A stretch of DNA of 64,000 bases from DAOUBP01 sp964513075 (GTDB lineage: Bacteria; Chloroflexota; Anaerolineae; CG2-30-64-16), in NCBI GenBank assembly GCA_964513075.1, contig CAZELR010000004.1:1-64000 (forward strand), given 5' to 3'. Each line of letters opens with the position of its first letter. Within the stretch, counting starts at the first letter, position 1. The translations under genes were made by a program, and so were the position numbers. Under the pieces are notes generated by a model. That model searched no databases, had not been told where the DNA came from, and saw only the letters and a program-made list of their open reading frames with translations. Of this stretch, positions 8,017 to 17,785 are shown one piece after another.

Positions 8017-11000
8017 TCACCGACAACTATTGAGCACATCAGGTTGCGGGAAGATGGTCCGTGCATCGGCGCCATGCGCCCAGATGTTGCTATATGTCGA
8101 CACATCATCCACACTGACCCAGAAATAGAGCTTGTTCAAGGGATCGCGCGTCGCACCGGTGTCCACATCGTTAAAGTCCCACACCAGGAATTCGAGCCCG
8201 CCATTTACTGTTGCAGTGCGCGAGACACCGATCCGGCCGCTGCCGGGCGCCTGCTCCGTGTCGCTGTTCAACGCCCAGTGGAGGCGCACCGTGGGAGACC
8301 AGGCAGTTTGAGGGCCAAATACCTGCAACGTGCCTCGCTCTAATAAGAACGCGGTGATGTTGGCCAGGGTGGCCTGATCCAACGGCAGGCCGTCATGGGG
8401 CCAGACAATCTCGATGCGGGCGTCCACCGTCCTCGGCGCCTGCGTTGCGGCGCCGGTAGGAAAGTCCTGCTGCGGGAAGATCGTGCGCGCGTCTGCAGCA
8501 TGAGACCATACGTTGTGCAGGACGCGCACACCGTCTACAGTGACAAAAAACATCAGCTTATTGGAGGGATCGCGCGCCGCGCTGACGTCGACATCGTTGA
8601 AATCCCAGGCCGGGAACGTACGGCCGCCATCGGTGACAAAGCGCTTCTGTCCCAAGGCTATAGGGCTGGCCGGGTTAGCGTTCAGTGCAACCCACAGGCG
8701 CACCGTGGGACTCCAGGCGCAGGGCGGCGAATCCAGCGCTGTCGCCGGGTCGTCGCCAGCCCCTGCCAACAGGTACGCCGTGATGTTTGCCAGATTAGCG
8801 TCACGCACCGAGGCGCCATCGTGCGGCCACACAATCTCGATCTTTGCACGCACCACGCTCGGCGTGGGCACTACTGTAGTAGCGGTCGCAGTAGCAGTCG
8901 GAGACGCCGTGCGCGTGGCGCTGGGCGTGGGCGTTGCGGTCAGTGTCGGCGTGGCCGTCGGCGTTGCCGTGGCGGTCGCGGTGCGCGTGGCGCTGGGCGT
9001 GGGCGTTGCGGTCAGTGTCGGCGTGGCCGTCGGCGTTGCCGTGGCGGTCGCGGTGAGCGTGGCGCTGGGCGTTGGCGTTGCAGTCGCAGTCGGTGTCGGG
9101 GTGACCGTCGACGTTGCCGTAGCAGTTGGCATTGCTGTGCTGGTCGGTGTCAGCGAAGGCGCCGGCGAAGGCGCCGCCGTCGGGGTCAACCGATAGCTGC
9201 AGGCAGCATCGTCCAGATAGGTCAGGCTGCCGGCCAGGTAATTGGCAACAACGATCCGGTTGTCCCAAGCCGCGATGCCCTGGCCACCCTCCGCCTCTCC
9301 CTGGGGCGGCAAGGCGATCTGTCCCACCCCGCTGCCGTCGGGCTCGATCACATAGAGGCGGTCGTTCGCCGCATCGACCGCAAACACGCGTCCCGTGCCG
9401 GGGTTCAGTACGATCGCATAGGCCGGACCAGGCAGCACAAAACGTGCCACCTCGCTCAACGTGGAGGCATTCAGGGCAACAAGATAACCGTTTCGGCTGC
9501 TCACATACAGCAGCCCGCGCAGTTGATCCCAGGCAAGGCCCCGTGCATCGAGGACACCGGTGCTGGCCTGCGCCAAGACCTGACCCTGCGTGTTCAGGTG
9601 CATCACCTGCCCATTCAGATGCAACACATACGCCTGGCTGTTGGCAGCGACAGCCGTGACCGGCAACCCGGCCGCCGGCACGACCGCCACGACGCGTCGT
9701 GCGACCAGATCCAACACCGAAACGGTGTTATTCCCAAAATTCGCCACAAAGGCGCTGCCGTCGGTCGCAGCCACCCCCCACGGAAGCACGCCGACGGGCA
9801 GCACGGCGAGCTGCGTGCCGGTAATGGCGTTGTGCAGCGTAGCGGTGCCAGCGTCCCGATTGGTGGTCACGACCACATCCTGCCAGACAGCAATGCCATT
9901 GGTGCGCCCCGACCCCGTCCCCATCTGCCAGGTCGTTTGACCGCTGTCCGCCTGCGTGCGGGCCACCTGGCTCAAATCGAACAGGCCCACATAAAAGCTG
10001 CCATTCGCAGCCGCCACGCTCCTGGGCCCCGGTCCCAACAGGACGTTGGAGAGCACGCTCGGCATGCAGTCCAGGATGATGACAGCGCGCGTTGGCGAAG
10101 GCGTGGCCGAAGGTGAAGGAGTCGGCGTCGCCGTAGCGGTGGGCGTGAATGTCGACGTGGGCGTCGCCGTGGCCGTGGGTGTCAATGTCGACGTGGGCGT
10201 TGCCGTGGCAGTGGGTGTCAATGTCCGCGTAGGCGTCGCCGTGGCGGTGGGCGTCAATGTCCGCGCAGGCGTCGCCGTGGCAGTGGGCGTGAATGTCGAC
10301 GTGGGCGTTGCCGTGGTAGTGGGCGTGGATGTCGACGTAGGCGTTGCCGTGGCGGTGGGTGTCAATGTCCGCGTAGGCGTCGCCGTGGCGGTGGGCGTGA
10401 NNNNNNNNNNNNNNNNNNNNNNNNNNNNNNNNNNNNNNNNNNNNNNNNNNNNNNNNNNNNNNNNNNNNNNNNNNNNNNNNNNNNNNNNNNNNNNNNNNNN
10501 GCCGTGGCGGTGGGTGTCAATGTCCGCGTAGGCGTCGCCGTGGCGGTGGGCGTGAATGTCGACGTGGGCGTCGCCGTGGCAGTGGGCGTGTGACTCGGCG
10601 ATGCAGTGAAAGTCGGCGCAGGTGTCAGCGTAGACGTGACGGAGGGCGTTGGCGTAGGCAACAAAATGATATCGCCCCCCCCGGCATCCACAAAGATCTC
10701 ATGCAGATACGTGGACTGGCCACCGGGTGGATTCGCAATCACAATGAACGAGCCGCCGTCGATCGTGTTCGCAATTCGCGCGGTTTGTGTCCAGGAGAAC
10801 CGCTTCCAGATGCCTTGACCTTGCTGCTGGATCACCTGGCCAGCCGGCACGCCCGCTGCATTTGGAAGACTGACCGTGAACGCAGTGGCGCCAACATCGA
10901 GGTAGGAAACAGTGACAGTCACTTGCCGGGTCAAATTGAAATAGGACCAGTCATCAGAGACCGCAATGCGCAGCGACGTCCCAGGGGCCAGCCGCCGGGC

Positions 11001-12539
11001 CTGGCGTTCAAAAAGCCGCTGCATCACCTCCGCCGTGCTGACCGGCGTGGGCAAAGATTCGGGACAGGCGGGTGTAGACCAAATGCCGCTAGTCGCGGCA
11101 CTTGCATTAGCGGCGTCCGCAGTTGCTTTCACTCGCGGAGAACATGCCTGCGGAGCCTGTGCTGCTGTCAGATGGCTCAGATGCTTCGCGAAGTCGCCGC
11201 GCAGCCCCGAATGACCGTTATTGCTGTTCCAATTCCAGGTGGGATACTCCATATCGCGAAAAATGAGCCAGGCACGACTGTCAGAGCTAAGCCAATAATC
11301 GACGACCTCCCAGTGATAGGAAGTATAATAGTCATTCCAAGGCGGATGATGAAGGATCATCGTCGCGCCGTTGGCTGCGCCGGCCAGCGTCGTCCAGTAG
11401 ACGTGCTGCTGGCGATACCACGGGTCAGGCATACTGCTCGACGGATTCGGGCCATACTCAAATGCTACCGGTGCGCCATAGCTGGCGACCGACCGCCCCA
11501 TTGTCCAGAGCGCCCAGCCATCATGGATGTTCCCCGGCGCAGTATCGACGAGACCCCAGTCTGGGGCCAATGAGTTAATGGAGATGCCGATGAGTTTCCC
11601 CGCGGGCTGCCAAAGATCGCGGTACAAACTTTTGCTCAGACTGGAACCCGACACATTACTGCATGGGCTAGGTCCTATCATCACCGTGACCGGCTTGTCA
11701 GGAAAAGCCGCATACGCCGTTTCCGCAAGTTCCCGGATGAACGATGTGTATTCCGTGCAAGTAACCTCTGCCTGATGCGCCGGCAAGGCGGCATCCGGAT
11801 CAAGGCACGTCGGATAGCCTGGCCAATAGGGTTCACACCCCCTGACCGGCTGAGCCTCACCCTGAAACCCCACGTACAAGCGCACCAGACCCACGCGCGG
11901 GTTAGCGTTATACCGAACCCCAGCCTTTACGACCAGTTCCTTCATGCGTTCTTTGAAAGCGCCGTCGTAGCGCCACGACTGATACCACTGTCCTGCCGGC
12001 GTCTGAAACCTGAACTTATACGTATTGGTTTGCAGCCATGGGGCCCCATAGAGCGCAATGAACGGATCGCTTGCAGTGCCAGAGCCACCTGGGTCCATAA
12101 AACTCGGTGGGATGGTAAGGGCTATCGGTTGATCTATCTCGCCTCGGCCGACAACCTTTACCTTGGGGGTTGCGTTCGATATGCAGTAGTCGTAACGCGA
12201 CCAGTTGATCGTCGTTTCAGAGGGCCAGACATCAGAGAGGTAAACCAGGCAATTGACTCCGAGGGCTTCATTGCCGGGCGCAAGAGGATCGGTGGGTTCG
12301 CGCGTGGGTGGCACAGCTGCCGCAGCAGAGGCCCAGGCTACGTACTCACCGGGAATGCCCATCCTCTCCGGCGCGCTTTCTCTCGGGCGGACGGTAGGCA
12401 GCATTGGAGGCAAGGGTCCGCGCTTGGCCTGGTTACAACCGGATAGCACAATAGCTGCGAGCAACACCCACAAGCCAACCAGGGGAAAAACACGGAGTCG
12501 CTCAGAGGCTCCGTGAGAGTGGTCGGGTCTATCTGCCAC
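8017..12539 (-). CDS. Giant surface lipoprotein: TIM-barrel-like head, Thr-Pro linkers, beta-propeller, two C-terminal repeat domains (interrupted by assembly gap)
   Basis: The start is GTG 12539, six bases after AAAGGAG. The lipobox is L-S-G-C with Cys35. Domains in order: a barrel-like head (about residues 70-460) with candidate acidic residues Glu228 (GFQGEAQ) and Glu361 (AFEYGP); a beta-sandwich ending near TYLHEIFVDAGG; a Thr-Pro linker; 100 N at 10401-10500; more linker; a YVTN-like propeller (about 10070-9230); a linker; and two tandem copies of an IEIVWPHDG... domain. The frame is open to both gap edges in the same TPTATATPT repeat, but the two sides differ in phase. I read this as one gene whose gap size is arbitrary. 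Two separate genes cannot be strictly excluded. There is no YLPL tail, consistent with lipid anchoring. At least 1,470 residues are visible. Confidence 0.7.
10401..10500. other. Assembly gap (100 N) within Thr-Pro linker repeat
   Basis: Exactly 100 N, a conventional unknown-size gap. Both flanks are the same degenerate GTGGGCGT-type repeat encoding the Thr-Pro linker on the minus strand. Repeat collapse during assembly is the likely cause. Confidence 0.98.
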
Positions 12540-12639
12540 GGTCGGCTCCTTTGCGCTGGACAATCAAAAAGCCAGCGGATGACCCCCCAATAATATCACA
12601 TATTTGTCAAGCAGTCGATCTGGTCCCACCATATCGACG

Positions 12640-14139
12640 TCAGCGACGCCCTCGCAAACTGTCTTGCGAGTTCCGACCGATCCTGAAACGCTGCGCTAAC
12701 AGCTGCTCGATGGCCAGTCCCAGCAAAACCAGATAAAGAGGATCCGTCATGAATCTAAACCGGTTGTTCTCGCCGGTTTCAAGCGCGTTCCCAACGAAGG
12801 CCACGTAGAGAATATTAAAGCAGATGTACAGAATGACTGTTCGCTGATTCCGGTCGAGTCGGTGTCGTGCTGATTGCGGCGACAAGCCCAGCTTCAGCCC
12901 ATAGAGGATGAGCGCGGGCAGACCGATCAGCAGCAAAAGATAAACATATCGGCCGGGTACGTCGGTGTAGATCGGAAGAAATCTGCGCAAGCTGATCAGA
13001 TCGAACGGCAGCTTGCCGTAGAATACGGCGTCGTAAACCTTGTTCAGGCCCGAGATGCGTTCCCGGTTGGCCTCAAGAAAGACATAATCGCTGCTGGATC
13101 GAAAGTATGCATACCAGGATCTGAGGATCCCGATCAAAAATGTACTGGGTCGATGTCTCAGAACAACCAGGGCATCCTGCAAATACACATCCGAGATCCG
13201 GATGTATGCCAGATGGTTGTAGTTCGTATAACCCGTGGACCGCTTCGGTTCGCTGACCGCCGGCACTCCTGCATATTGCTGCGTTTGCACATACTCGGCG
13301 GGATAAGCTTCAAGATCGGCAAAGCGATCGATCATGGAAAGCTCGGAGAGGCTCCCTTGCAGGACAAGCGCCTGGCGCTCGTCCTGGGACAAATTCCGAG
13401 CGGTCATTGTCCAAAGGTTCATGCCAAGCCATGTGCTGGTAGTGAATTTACCGAATAGCACTGCATTCTTGCCGTACAAAGCCAGGATGATCAAAAATGG
13501 AATGATGGCAACCTTCAGAATCTGTTTTCGAGAATCAGCCGCAGCCCACGCTACGGCCGCGATCACGACAATATAATAGACGATATGAAAAAGGGAGCGT
13601 GTACAGACCAGGCAGCAGAGAAGCCAGACAAAACCCCACAGCGCCCCACGATGCTGCTCACTGAGCGCTTTGTGAAGACACAGGGCCGTCGCTATCGTGA
13701 CCGCAGCCAATGGAAACGTGTAGAATAACCAGTTCTCATAGAGCACAAACGAGGGGCTGAGCATGAAAACCGTGCTCGTCAAAAACGCCACGGTCCGAGA
13801 CACGCCTAATCGCGTTTGTAAGGTGAAGGTTGAGAGGTAGAGAACCAGGCCACACAGGAAATAAAACGCGCTGAAGCCCCAGACCTCGTTCCCAGGCAGA
13901 ACCTTGAGCACCACTCCCAAGAACAGATTGAAGAGAGGCGGCTGAGCGTGCAGGTAGAGGAGGCTCTCGAGCAGCCGGGTTCGCAGCAGCTCGGGATCGA
14001 GGTACTGAAAGAACCACGGCAACGAGCTGGCATCGAAGCGCACCCCGCTGGCGTAGTAGCAGCCTTGCGCCACAGCGAAGGCGATGCAAAGAAACAGTAA
14101 CGGCCGTTTGCGGATTATTCTCTGCAATATACGAACCAC
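12640..14139 (-). CDS. Polytopic membrane GT-C-type glycosyltransferase-like protein
   Basis: 499 aa, starting at GTG 14139 after a GGTGGG stretch. About ten hydrophobic helices alternate with short loops. The first extracytoplasmic loop (residues about 30-65) contains DASSLPWFFQYLDPE and ends HAQPPLFNLFLG, the place where GT-C enzymes bind a lipid-phosphate sugar and the metal. Near the end is NRFRFMTDPLYLVL, similar to the closing motif of other bacterial GT-C proteins. Such enzymes transfer sugars from polyprenyl-phosphate donors outside the membrane. The acceptor cannot be inferred. It lies between the giant lipoprotein gene, which follows it on the same strand, and a divergent GT-C gene. 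Confidence 0.65.
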   Translation of the reverse strand: MVRILQRIIRKRPLLFLCIAFAVAQGCYYASGVRFDASSLPWFFQYLDPELLRTRLLESLLYLHAQPPLFNLFLGVVLKVLPGNEVWGFSAFYFLCGLVLYLSTFTLQTRLGVSRTVAFLTSTVFMLSPSFVLYENWLFYTFPLAAVTIATALCLHKALSEQHRGALWGFVWLLCCLVCTRSLFHIVYYIVVIAAVAWAAADSRKQILKVAIIPFLIILALYGKNAVLFGKFTTSTWLGMNLWTMTARNLSQDERQALVLQGSLSELSMIDRFADLEAYPAEYVQTQQYAGVPAVSEPKRSTGYTNYNHLAYIRISDVYLQDALVVLRHRPSTFLIGILRSWYAYFRSSSDYVFLEANRERISGLNKVYDAVFYGKLPFDLISLRRFLPIYTDVPGRYVYLLLLIGLPALILYGLKLGLSPQSARHRLDRNQRTVILYICFNILYVAFVGNALETGENNRFRFMTDPLYLVLLGLAIEQLLAQRFRIGRNSQDSLRGRR

Positions 14140-14240
14140 CTTGACCCACCAGGCAGAATGTAGCCATCCTCAGTATAAGCGACAAAAGGTCTATGTGCCA
14201 CTTTACCAAGAGCAGGTGTGCTGATCATCCTAACATTTCA

Positions 14241-14329
14241 GTTTCGGGGCGGAAGCCTCCTTCGACTACGGACTGCGGCCCTCCGCTCAGGATGCTCCGC
14301 TCAGGATGCTTCCGCCCCCAACGTGAAAC
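14241..14329. repeat. Palindromic element with 11-bp inverted ends and an internal 14-bp tandem repeat
   Basis: GGGGCGGAAGC at 14246-14256 is the exact reverse complement of 14308-14318, flanked by GTTTC (14241-14245) and GAAAC (14325-14329). Inside, CTCCGCTCAGGATG is repeated directly at 14281-14294 and 14295-14308. It sits in the 313-base divergent region between two GT-C genes, upstream of the promoter at 14351. It resembles REP/MITE-type intergenic palindromes. Confidence 0.55.
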
Positions 14330-14350
14330 GCACCGGATCATCCGCGCGCA

Positions 14351-14379
14351 TTGACACGCTTGAGGCCCAGCGCGATAAT
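14351..14379 (+). promoter_or_regulatory. Sigma70-type promoter for the 14453 gene
   Basis: TTGACA at 14351-14356 (perfect), a 17-base spacer and GATAAT at 14374-14379 (five of six). Transcription would start near 14386, leaving a leader of about 67 bases before GTG 14453. Confidence 0.65.
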
Positions 14380-14452
14380 GATGCTGTCTTCTGATTGCAG
14401 GGAGCGGCCCAGGTGGCCGTAACCGTTAGTCACCTCAATTCTTTGGATCACA

Positions 14453-15967
14453 GTGAAGCTATCTCTGCCGAAGCCAGTGTTCACACTCACGCTCTTGTTG
14501 CTGGGGGCTGGGTATCTCGTGTATCTTCTCAGCCTCCCAAATGACGCCATCTTCTTCAGCGGTGATGGCGGCATAAAATACCTCATGGCTAAACAGTTTC
14601 TCAGCGGCAGTATTTCGCCGGACCTGATTCTTCCCGCCACCCCAGAAGCGGCTGCGCTATGGGAGAAGGGATTCTACCCATTCGATATTCCTTTCGTGTA
14701 CCAACTCGGAAGTCGGAGAGTTGTATCCTTTCCTTTGTATTTCCCCCTGGCTTCAGTGCCGTTCCTGGCCGCACTTGGTTGGCGAGGGCTATATATGCTC
14801 CCTGCCGCGGGGGTGCTCCTGGTCTGGATCTGGATTGCCCTGCGCGCGCACGCTGCCCGGCTCTGCGCACCGGCCGTGTGCGCGGCACTTATCTCGCTTA
14901 TCTTCACAAGTCCGTTGACACTGTACGGTGGTATGTACTGGGAACACGCGCCGGCCGCGTTCTTTGCAGCCATCCCTCTCATCCTCGTTCTGCAGGATCG
15001 AAAAGCAGCATGGACGCCGGTGAGAACCATCGCCCTGGGCTGTTTATCCGGCGCGGGAGTCTTCTTAAGGCCGGAGGCACTGGTGTGCGTCGCGTGTGCC
15101 ATTGGCGTCTGCTTCCTGTACCCCCAAAAAGGCAGACGCCGGGATACGGCCTTGTTCTTCGCCGGATTCATGGTGGCGGTTGGAACTTTCTTGGCAGCCA
15201 ACCTCTTGATATATGGCACCCCGCTTGGCCAGCACTCCACTCAAGTGGTCAACGAACACGCAGTTTCGTTTTTGTCTGCTCTCAAGATCGTGGGGCGAGC
15301 TCTGTTGTTGCCCGTCGAACTCTGCCGGTATTGGCCCTCATGCGTCTTCGCGGCAGTGTGCCTGCCGTTTGTGCTGCAGACGTCATATCTGCGCAAGCGA
15401 GAGTTACTGACTTGCGTCTTTGTCATTGTGGCATCAATCCCGCTGATTGCATTGATCGTACCGAATGCCGGAGGAGAACAGTGGGGGCCGCGCTATCTCT
15501 TGGTGTTAGCACCATGGTGCGCTGTCGCGATTGGCCTTGTGGTGGACGCCATCACCCAATGCTGCGAACTTCGGATGAAAGGGTTGGCGCTGGTGCTGCT
15601 ATCCATCTGCCTGGTGCTTGGCTTGAAGATAAACACCTGGGATGGCACGAGACGCCTGGCGGAGAATTACCGCTTCAGGGTTTTCCCGGCACTGCAGACG
15701 ATCAGGGAACAGCCGCAGCAATTCGTGGTTGTATCACACCAATACATCGCACAAGAGCTCGCAGCACTGGTGGATACCAAGACGCTTCTCAGGATCCGCG
15801 ATGAAGAGGACTGGAATCGCATCGAGGAAGTCCTCATTCAAAGTGGCGTTCGGTCTGTCCTGTTCGTCGCGTTCAATGGGACAAGCCCTCCGGAGGGGAT
15901 GCGCTCCTACTCCAAGATTGGGCAATCAAATGACTACATCGTTCGAGCTGTGACGCTGGGTGAATGA
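14453..15967 (+). CDS. Polytopic membrane GT-C-type glycosyltransferase-like protein
   Basis: 504 aa from GTG 14453. Residues 7-29 are the first helix. The following loop contains FFSGDGGIKYLMAKQFLSG, with an Asp in the position of the GT-C first-loop acid. Some ten further helices run to about residue 400. The last 90 residues are a soluble extracytoplasmic segment (KTLLRIRDEEDWNRIEEVL) that ends without tail or anchor. The layout fits bacterial GT-C enzymes using polyprenyl-phospho-sugars. Substrate is unknown. It is the only plus-strand gene between 8 and 24.9 kb and has its own strong promoter, so it is regulated apart from its neighbours. Confidence 0.65.
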   Translation: MKLSLPKPVFTLTLLLLGAGYLVYLLSLPNDAIFFSGDGGIKYLMAKQFLSGSISPDLILPATPEAAALWEKGFYPFDIPFVYQLGSRRVVSFPLYFPLASVPFLAALGWRGLYMLPAAGVLLVWIWIALRAHAARLCAPAVCAALISLIFTSPLTLYGGMYWEHAPAAFFAAIPLILVLQDRKAAWTPVRTIALGCLSGAGVFLRPEALVCVACAIGVCFLYPQKGRRRDTALFFAGFMVAVGTFLAANLLIYGTPLGQHSTQVVNEHAVSFLSALKIVGRALLLPVELCRYWPSCVFAAVCLPFVLQTSYLRKRELLTCVFVIVASIPLIALIVPNAGGEQWGPRYLLVLAPWCAVAIGLVVDAITQCCELRMKGLALVLLSICLVLGLKINTWDGTRRLAENYRFRVFPALQTIREQPQQFVVVSHQYIAQELAALVDTKTLLRIRDEEDWNRIEEVLIQSGVRSVLFVAFNGTSPPEGMRSYSKIGQSNDYIVRAVTLGE

Positions 15968-16014
15968 TCCTATAGCACACCCAAACTGAATCCAAGGCGG
16001 GATCTACATCCAAC

Positions 16015-16031
16015 GCCGGTCACAGACCGGC
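16015..16031. terminator. Short perfect hairpin between convergent genes
   Basis: GCCGGTC-ACA-GACCGGC, a 7-bp stem with a three-base loop, lies between the convergent ends at 15967 and 16093. Neither strand shows a following T-run, so a termination role is only possible. Confidence 0.3.
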
Positions 16032-16092
16032 TGAGAGCGCGAATCTCATCCTGGACTTGATTTTGTCCTCGACCATCGCTGTAACCCGCGCC

Positions 16093-17646
16093 TTATTTGC
16101 TGGGTAGCGCCCGAAAAATGAACCACTCCTCTTGGGGAATAAGGTCAGACGCTCCGATGAGATGAAGAGCGCGATACAAAACCAGCTCCTTCGGTTTGGC
16201 CGAGCGCGTCCGGTACACCTCCACCAACCGGTCCTGCACCTGATCAATCGAGAGGCGCCAACTGCCACCTTCAGACGTCGCGAGCGCGGGTGTCCAGACG
16301 ACAAACACATTGCGATCCGAGTACTGATCCAGCATGGCCGGGGTCAGCTCCTCCGCTTCCAGCGCCTTCGGGCGTGCACCCTCAACCCGCTGGATAAAGG
16401 GCGCGACGCTGGGCAGAGTGTAGACCGCGTCACCGCTCTTCACATAGTTGCCAAGTGCCTCTTCAAACACCCGTGCGCGTAGCTGGTGCAGATCACGGGA
16501 GCTGCCGATGATCTGAAAGCTGATCTCAAACATGCCGTACGCAATGACTGCCAACGCCAATAGATAAGACCATCGCCATATGGTTGGTCTCCGTCTCAGC
16601 CAGCCTGAGACCCAGGTGATGCCAAGCGGGAGCCACACGAAGCAAGGTATGAGGGCTGGAATCGCGTAACGGTTCGAGAAGTACGAATAGAATGGGAGCA
16701 AAACCACGAAAGAAACCAGGTACAAAACCAGGTAGACAGCCAGCGGCCGCGGCAGCACCCGAAAAGCGCGCACCGCGCCCAGGGCCGCCAGGGGCGTCAA
16801 CAACACGAACAGCCCGCGAAAATCGAGGAACATGTAACGCACGTAACTGGGCAACTGATTCTCATGCCCGCTACCAAGATCATGGAAGAAGAACTGCAGT
16901 CCAAAAATCGGGTGCTGCGCGGCGTAACTAATGGCAAGCGGGTTTCCCAGTTGTTGGATGTTGTAGATGAGCTGCGGAATATATGGGATGACTGCCACCA
17001 ATACGCCCATCAGATGCCAGCGGTAATCGCGTCGCGTGATCCAAACGTAGTACAGGAAGGCAAGGAAGAAAAATCCGCTCGCGTACCGCATACTGATCGC
17101 AAACGATGCCATCAGGTATCCCAACACGAGATTCACGGGCTTCCTATCGCGATAGAAGCGAAAATGGAAGTACACCATCGCGACGATGAACACGATGGCA
17201 GGAATATCTGAAAACACCTGGCTTGCATAGCGCAAGAAGGGATAAGACAGCACAAACACCAGGCTTGCATAGCCGGCAAGCACCGGCGTTGAATACATCA
17301 GGTTGATCTTGTACAACAGCGCTGCGGAAACCAAGAGCGAAAGCCCGGAAACAATCAGGCCAAATATGATGGGATCGAGATGTAAATATAGCGGAATCGC
17401 AAGGACGTAGCTGAAGAGAATGTTGCGATGCTGGAAACCGGTCTGCCCAGTCTCAACCAATGTGCGCGCTGTCCGCAGCCATTCGTAAGAATCTCCTTGC
17501 AGGGTGGTGTCGGCCAATAGGAACAGCAGAACCACACCTAACATCAGGACGCCGAGCAAAGGCCAGTAACGGCGCCGGAAACTTATTGCGGCTGACTCAG
17601 CTTTGTGCTCAGAGATTGGCTGCGTATTTAGATCCACGATTTCCAT
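16093..17646 (-). CDS. PMT-like (GT-C) membrane glycosyltransferase
   Basis: 517 aa, ATG 17646 preceded by GAGGTGCG. The N-terminal 28 residues are cytoplasmic, then a helix. The first outside loop reads TTLQGDSYEWLRTARTLVETG, where the Asp is the expected GT-C catalytic or metal-binding acid. Helices continue to about residue 380 and include RYASQVFSDIPAIVF, a spacing seen in PMT_2/GT39-like proteins. A soluble domain of about 120 residues ends the protein (GDAVYTLPSVAPF, RNVFVVWTP). It lies downstream of the initiating sugar transferase gene but is separated from it by terminator-like hairpins, so its expression may be attenuated or independent. The sugar donor is presumably polyprenyl-phosphate-linked. 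Confidence 0.72.
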   Translation of the reverse strand: MEIVDLNTQPISEHKAESAAISFRRRYWPLLGVLMLGVVLLFLLADTTLQGDSYEWLRTARTLVETGQTGFQHRNILFSYVLAIPLYLHLDPIIFGLIVSGLSLLVSAALLYKINLMYSTPVLAGYASLVFVLSYPFLRYASQVFSDIPAIVFIVAMVYFHFRFYRDRKPVNLVLGYLMASFAISMRYASGFFFLAFLYYVWITRRDYRWHLMGVLVAVIPYIPQLIYNIQQLGNPLAISYAAQHPIFGLQFFFHDLGSGHENQLPSYVRYMFLDFRGLFVLLTPLAALGAVRAFRVLPRPLAVYLVLYLVSFVVLLPFYSYFSNRYAIPALIPCFVWLPLGITWVSGWLRRRPTIWRWSYLLALAVIAYGMFEISFQIIGSSRDLHQLRARVFEEALGNYVKSGDAVYTLPSVAPFIQRVEGARPKALEAEELTPAMLDQYSDRNVFVVWTPALATSEGGSWRLSIDQVQDRLVEVYRTRSAKPKELVLYRALHLIGASDLIPQEEWFIFRALPSK

Positions 17647-17681
17647 CGCACCTCGATTTGGGAAAGAGACTTAAAACGCGA

Positions 17682-17734
17682 ACGCCCCTACGGGGCGTGC
17701 ACGCGGAAAGCCGGCTAGGAAAGACTCCTACCGG
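17682..17734 (-). terminator. Two hairpins downstream of the initiating sugar transferase gene
   Basis: Read on the minus strand, the first hairpin pairs GCCGG(T)AGGA-type arms between 17734 and 17709, with one bulged base. The second is ACGCCCC-GTA-GGGGCGT (17698-17682), followed by TCGCGTTTTAA. A stem followed by T-rich sequence fits intrinsic termination or attenuation ahead of the 17646 gene. Confidence 0.5.
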
Positions 17735-17785
17735 CCTCCAGATTAGATATCAGTTTAAGCCATGTGATTAAGACCCGGCTGCTGC

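Noticed and set aside
10046..10531. CRISPR-like regular repeats near the assembly gap
   Set aside because: The repeats are in-frame degenerate codons for the linker, with no conserved repeat-spacer structure and no cas genes.
12575..12620. Perfect TTGACA on the minus strand upstream of the giant lipoprotein gene
   Set aside because: No acceptable -10 box lies at a 15-19 base spacing, so I did not annotate a promoter.
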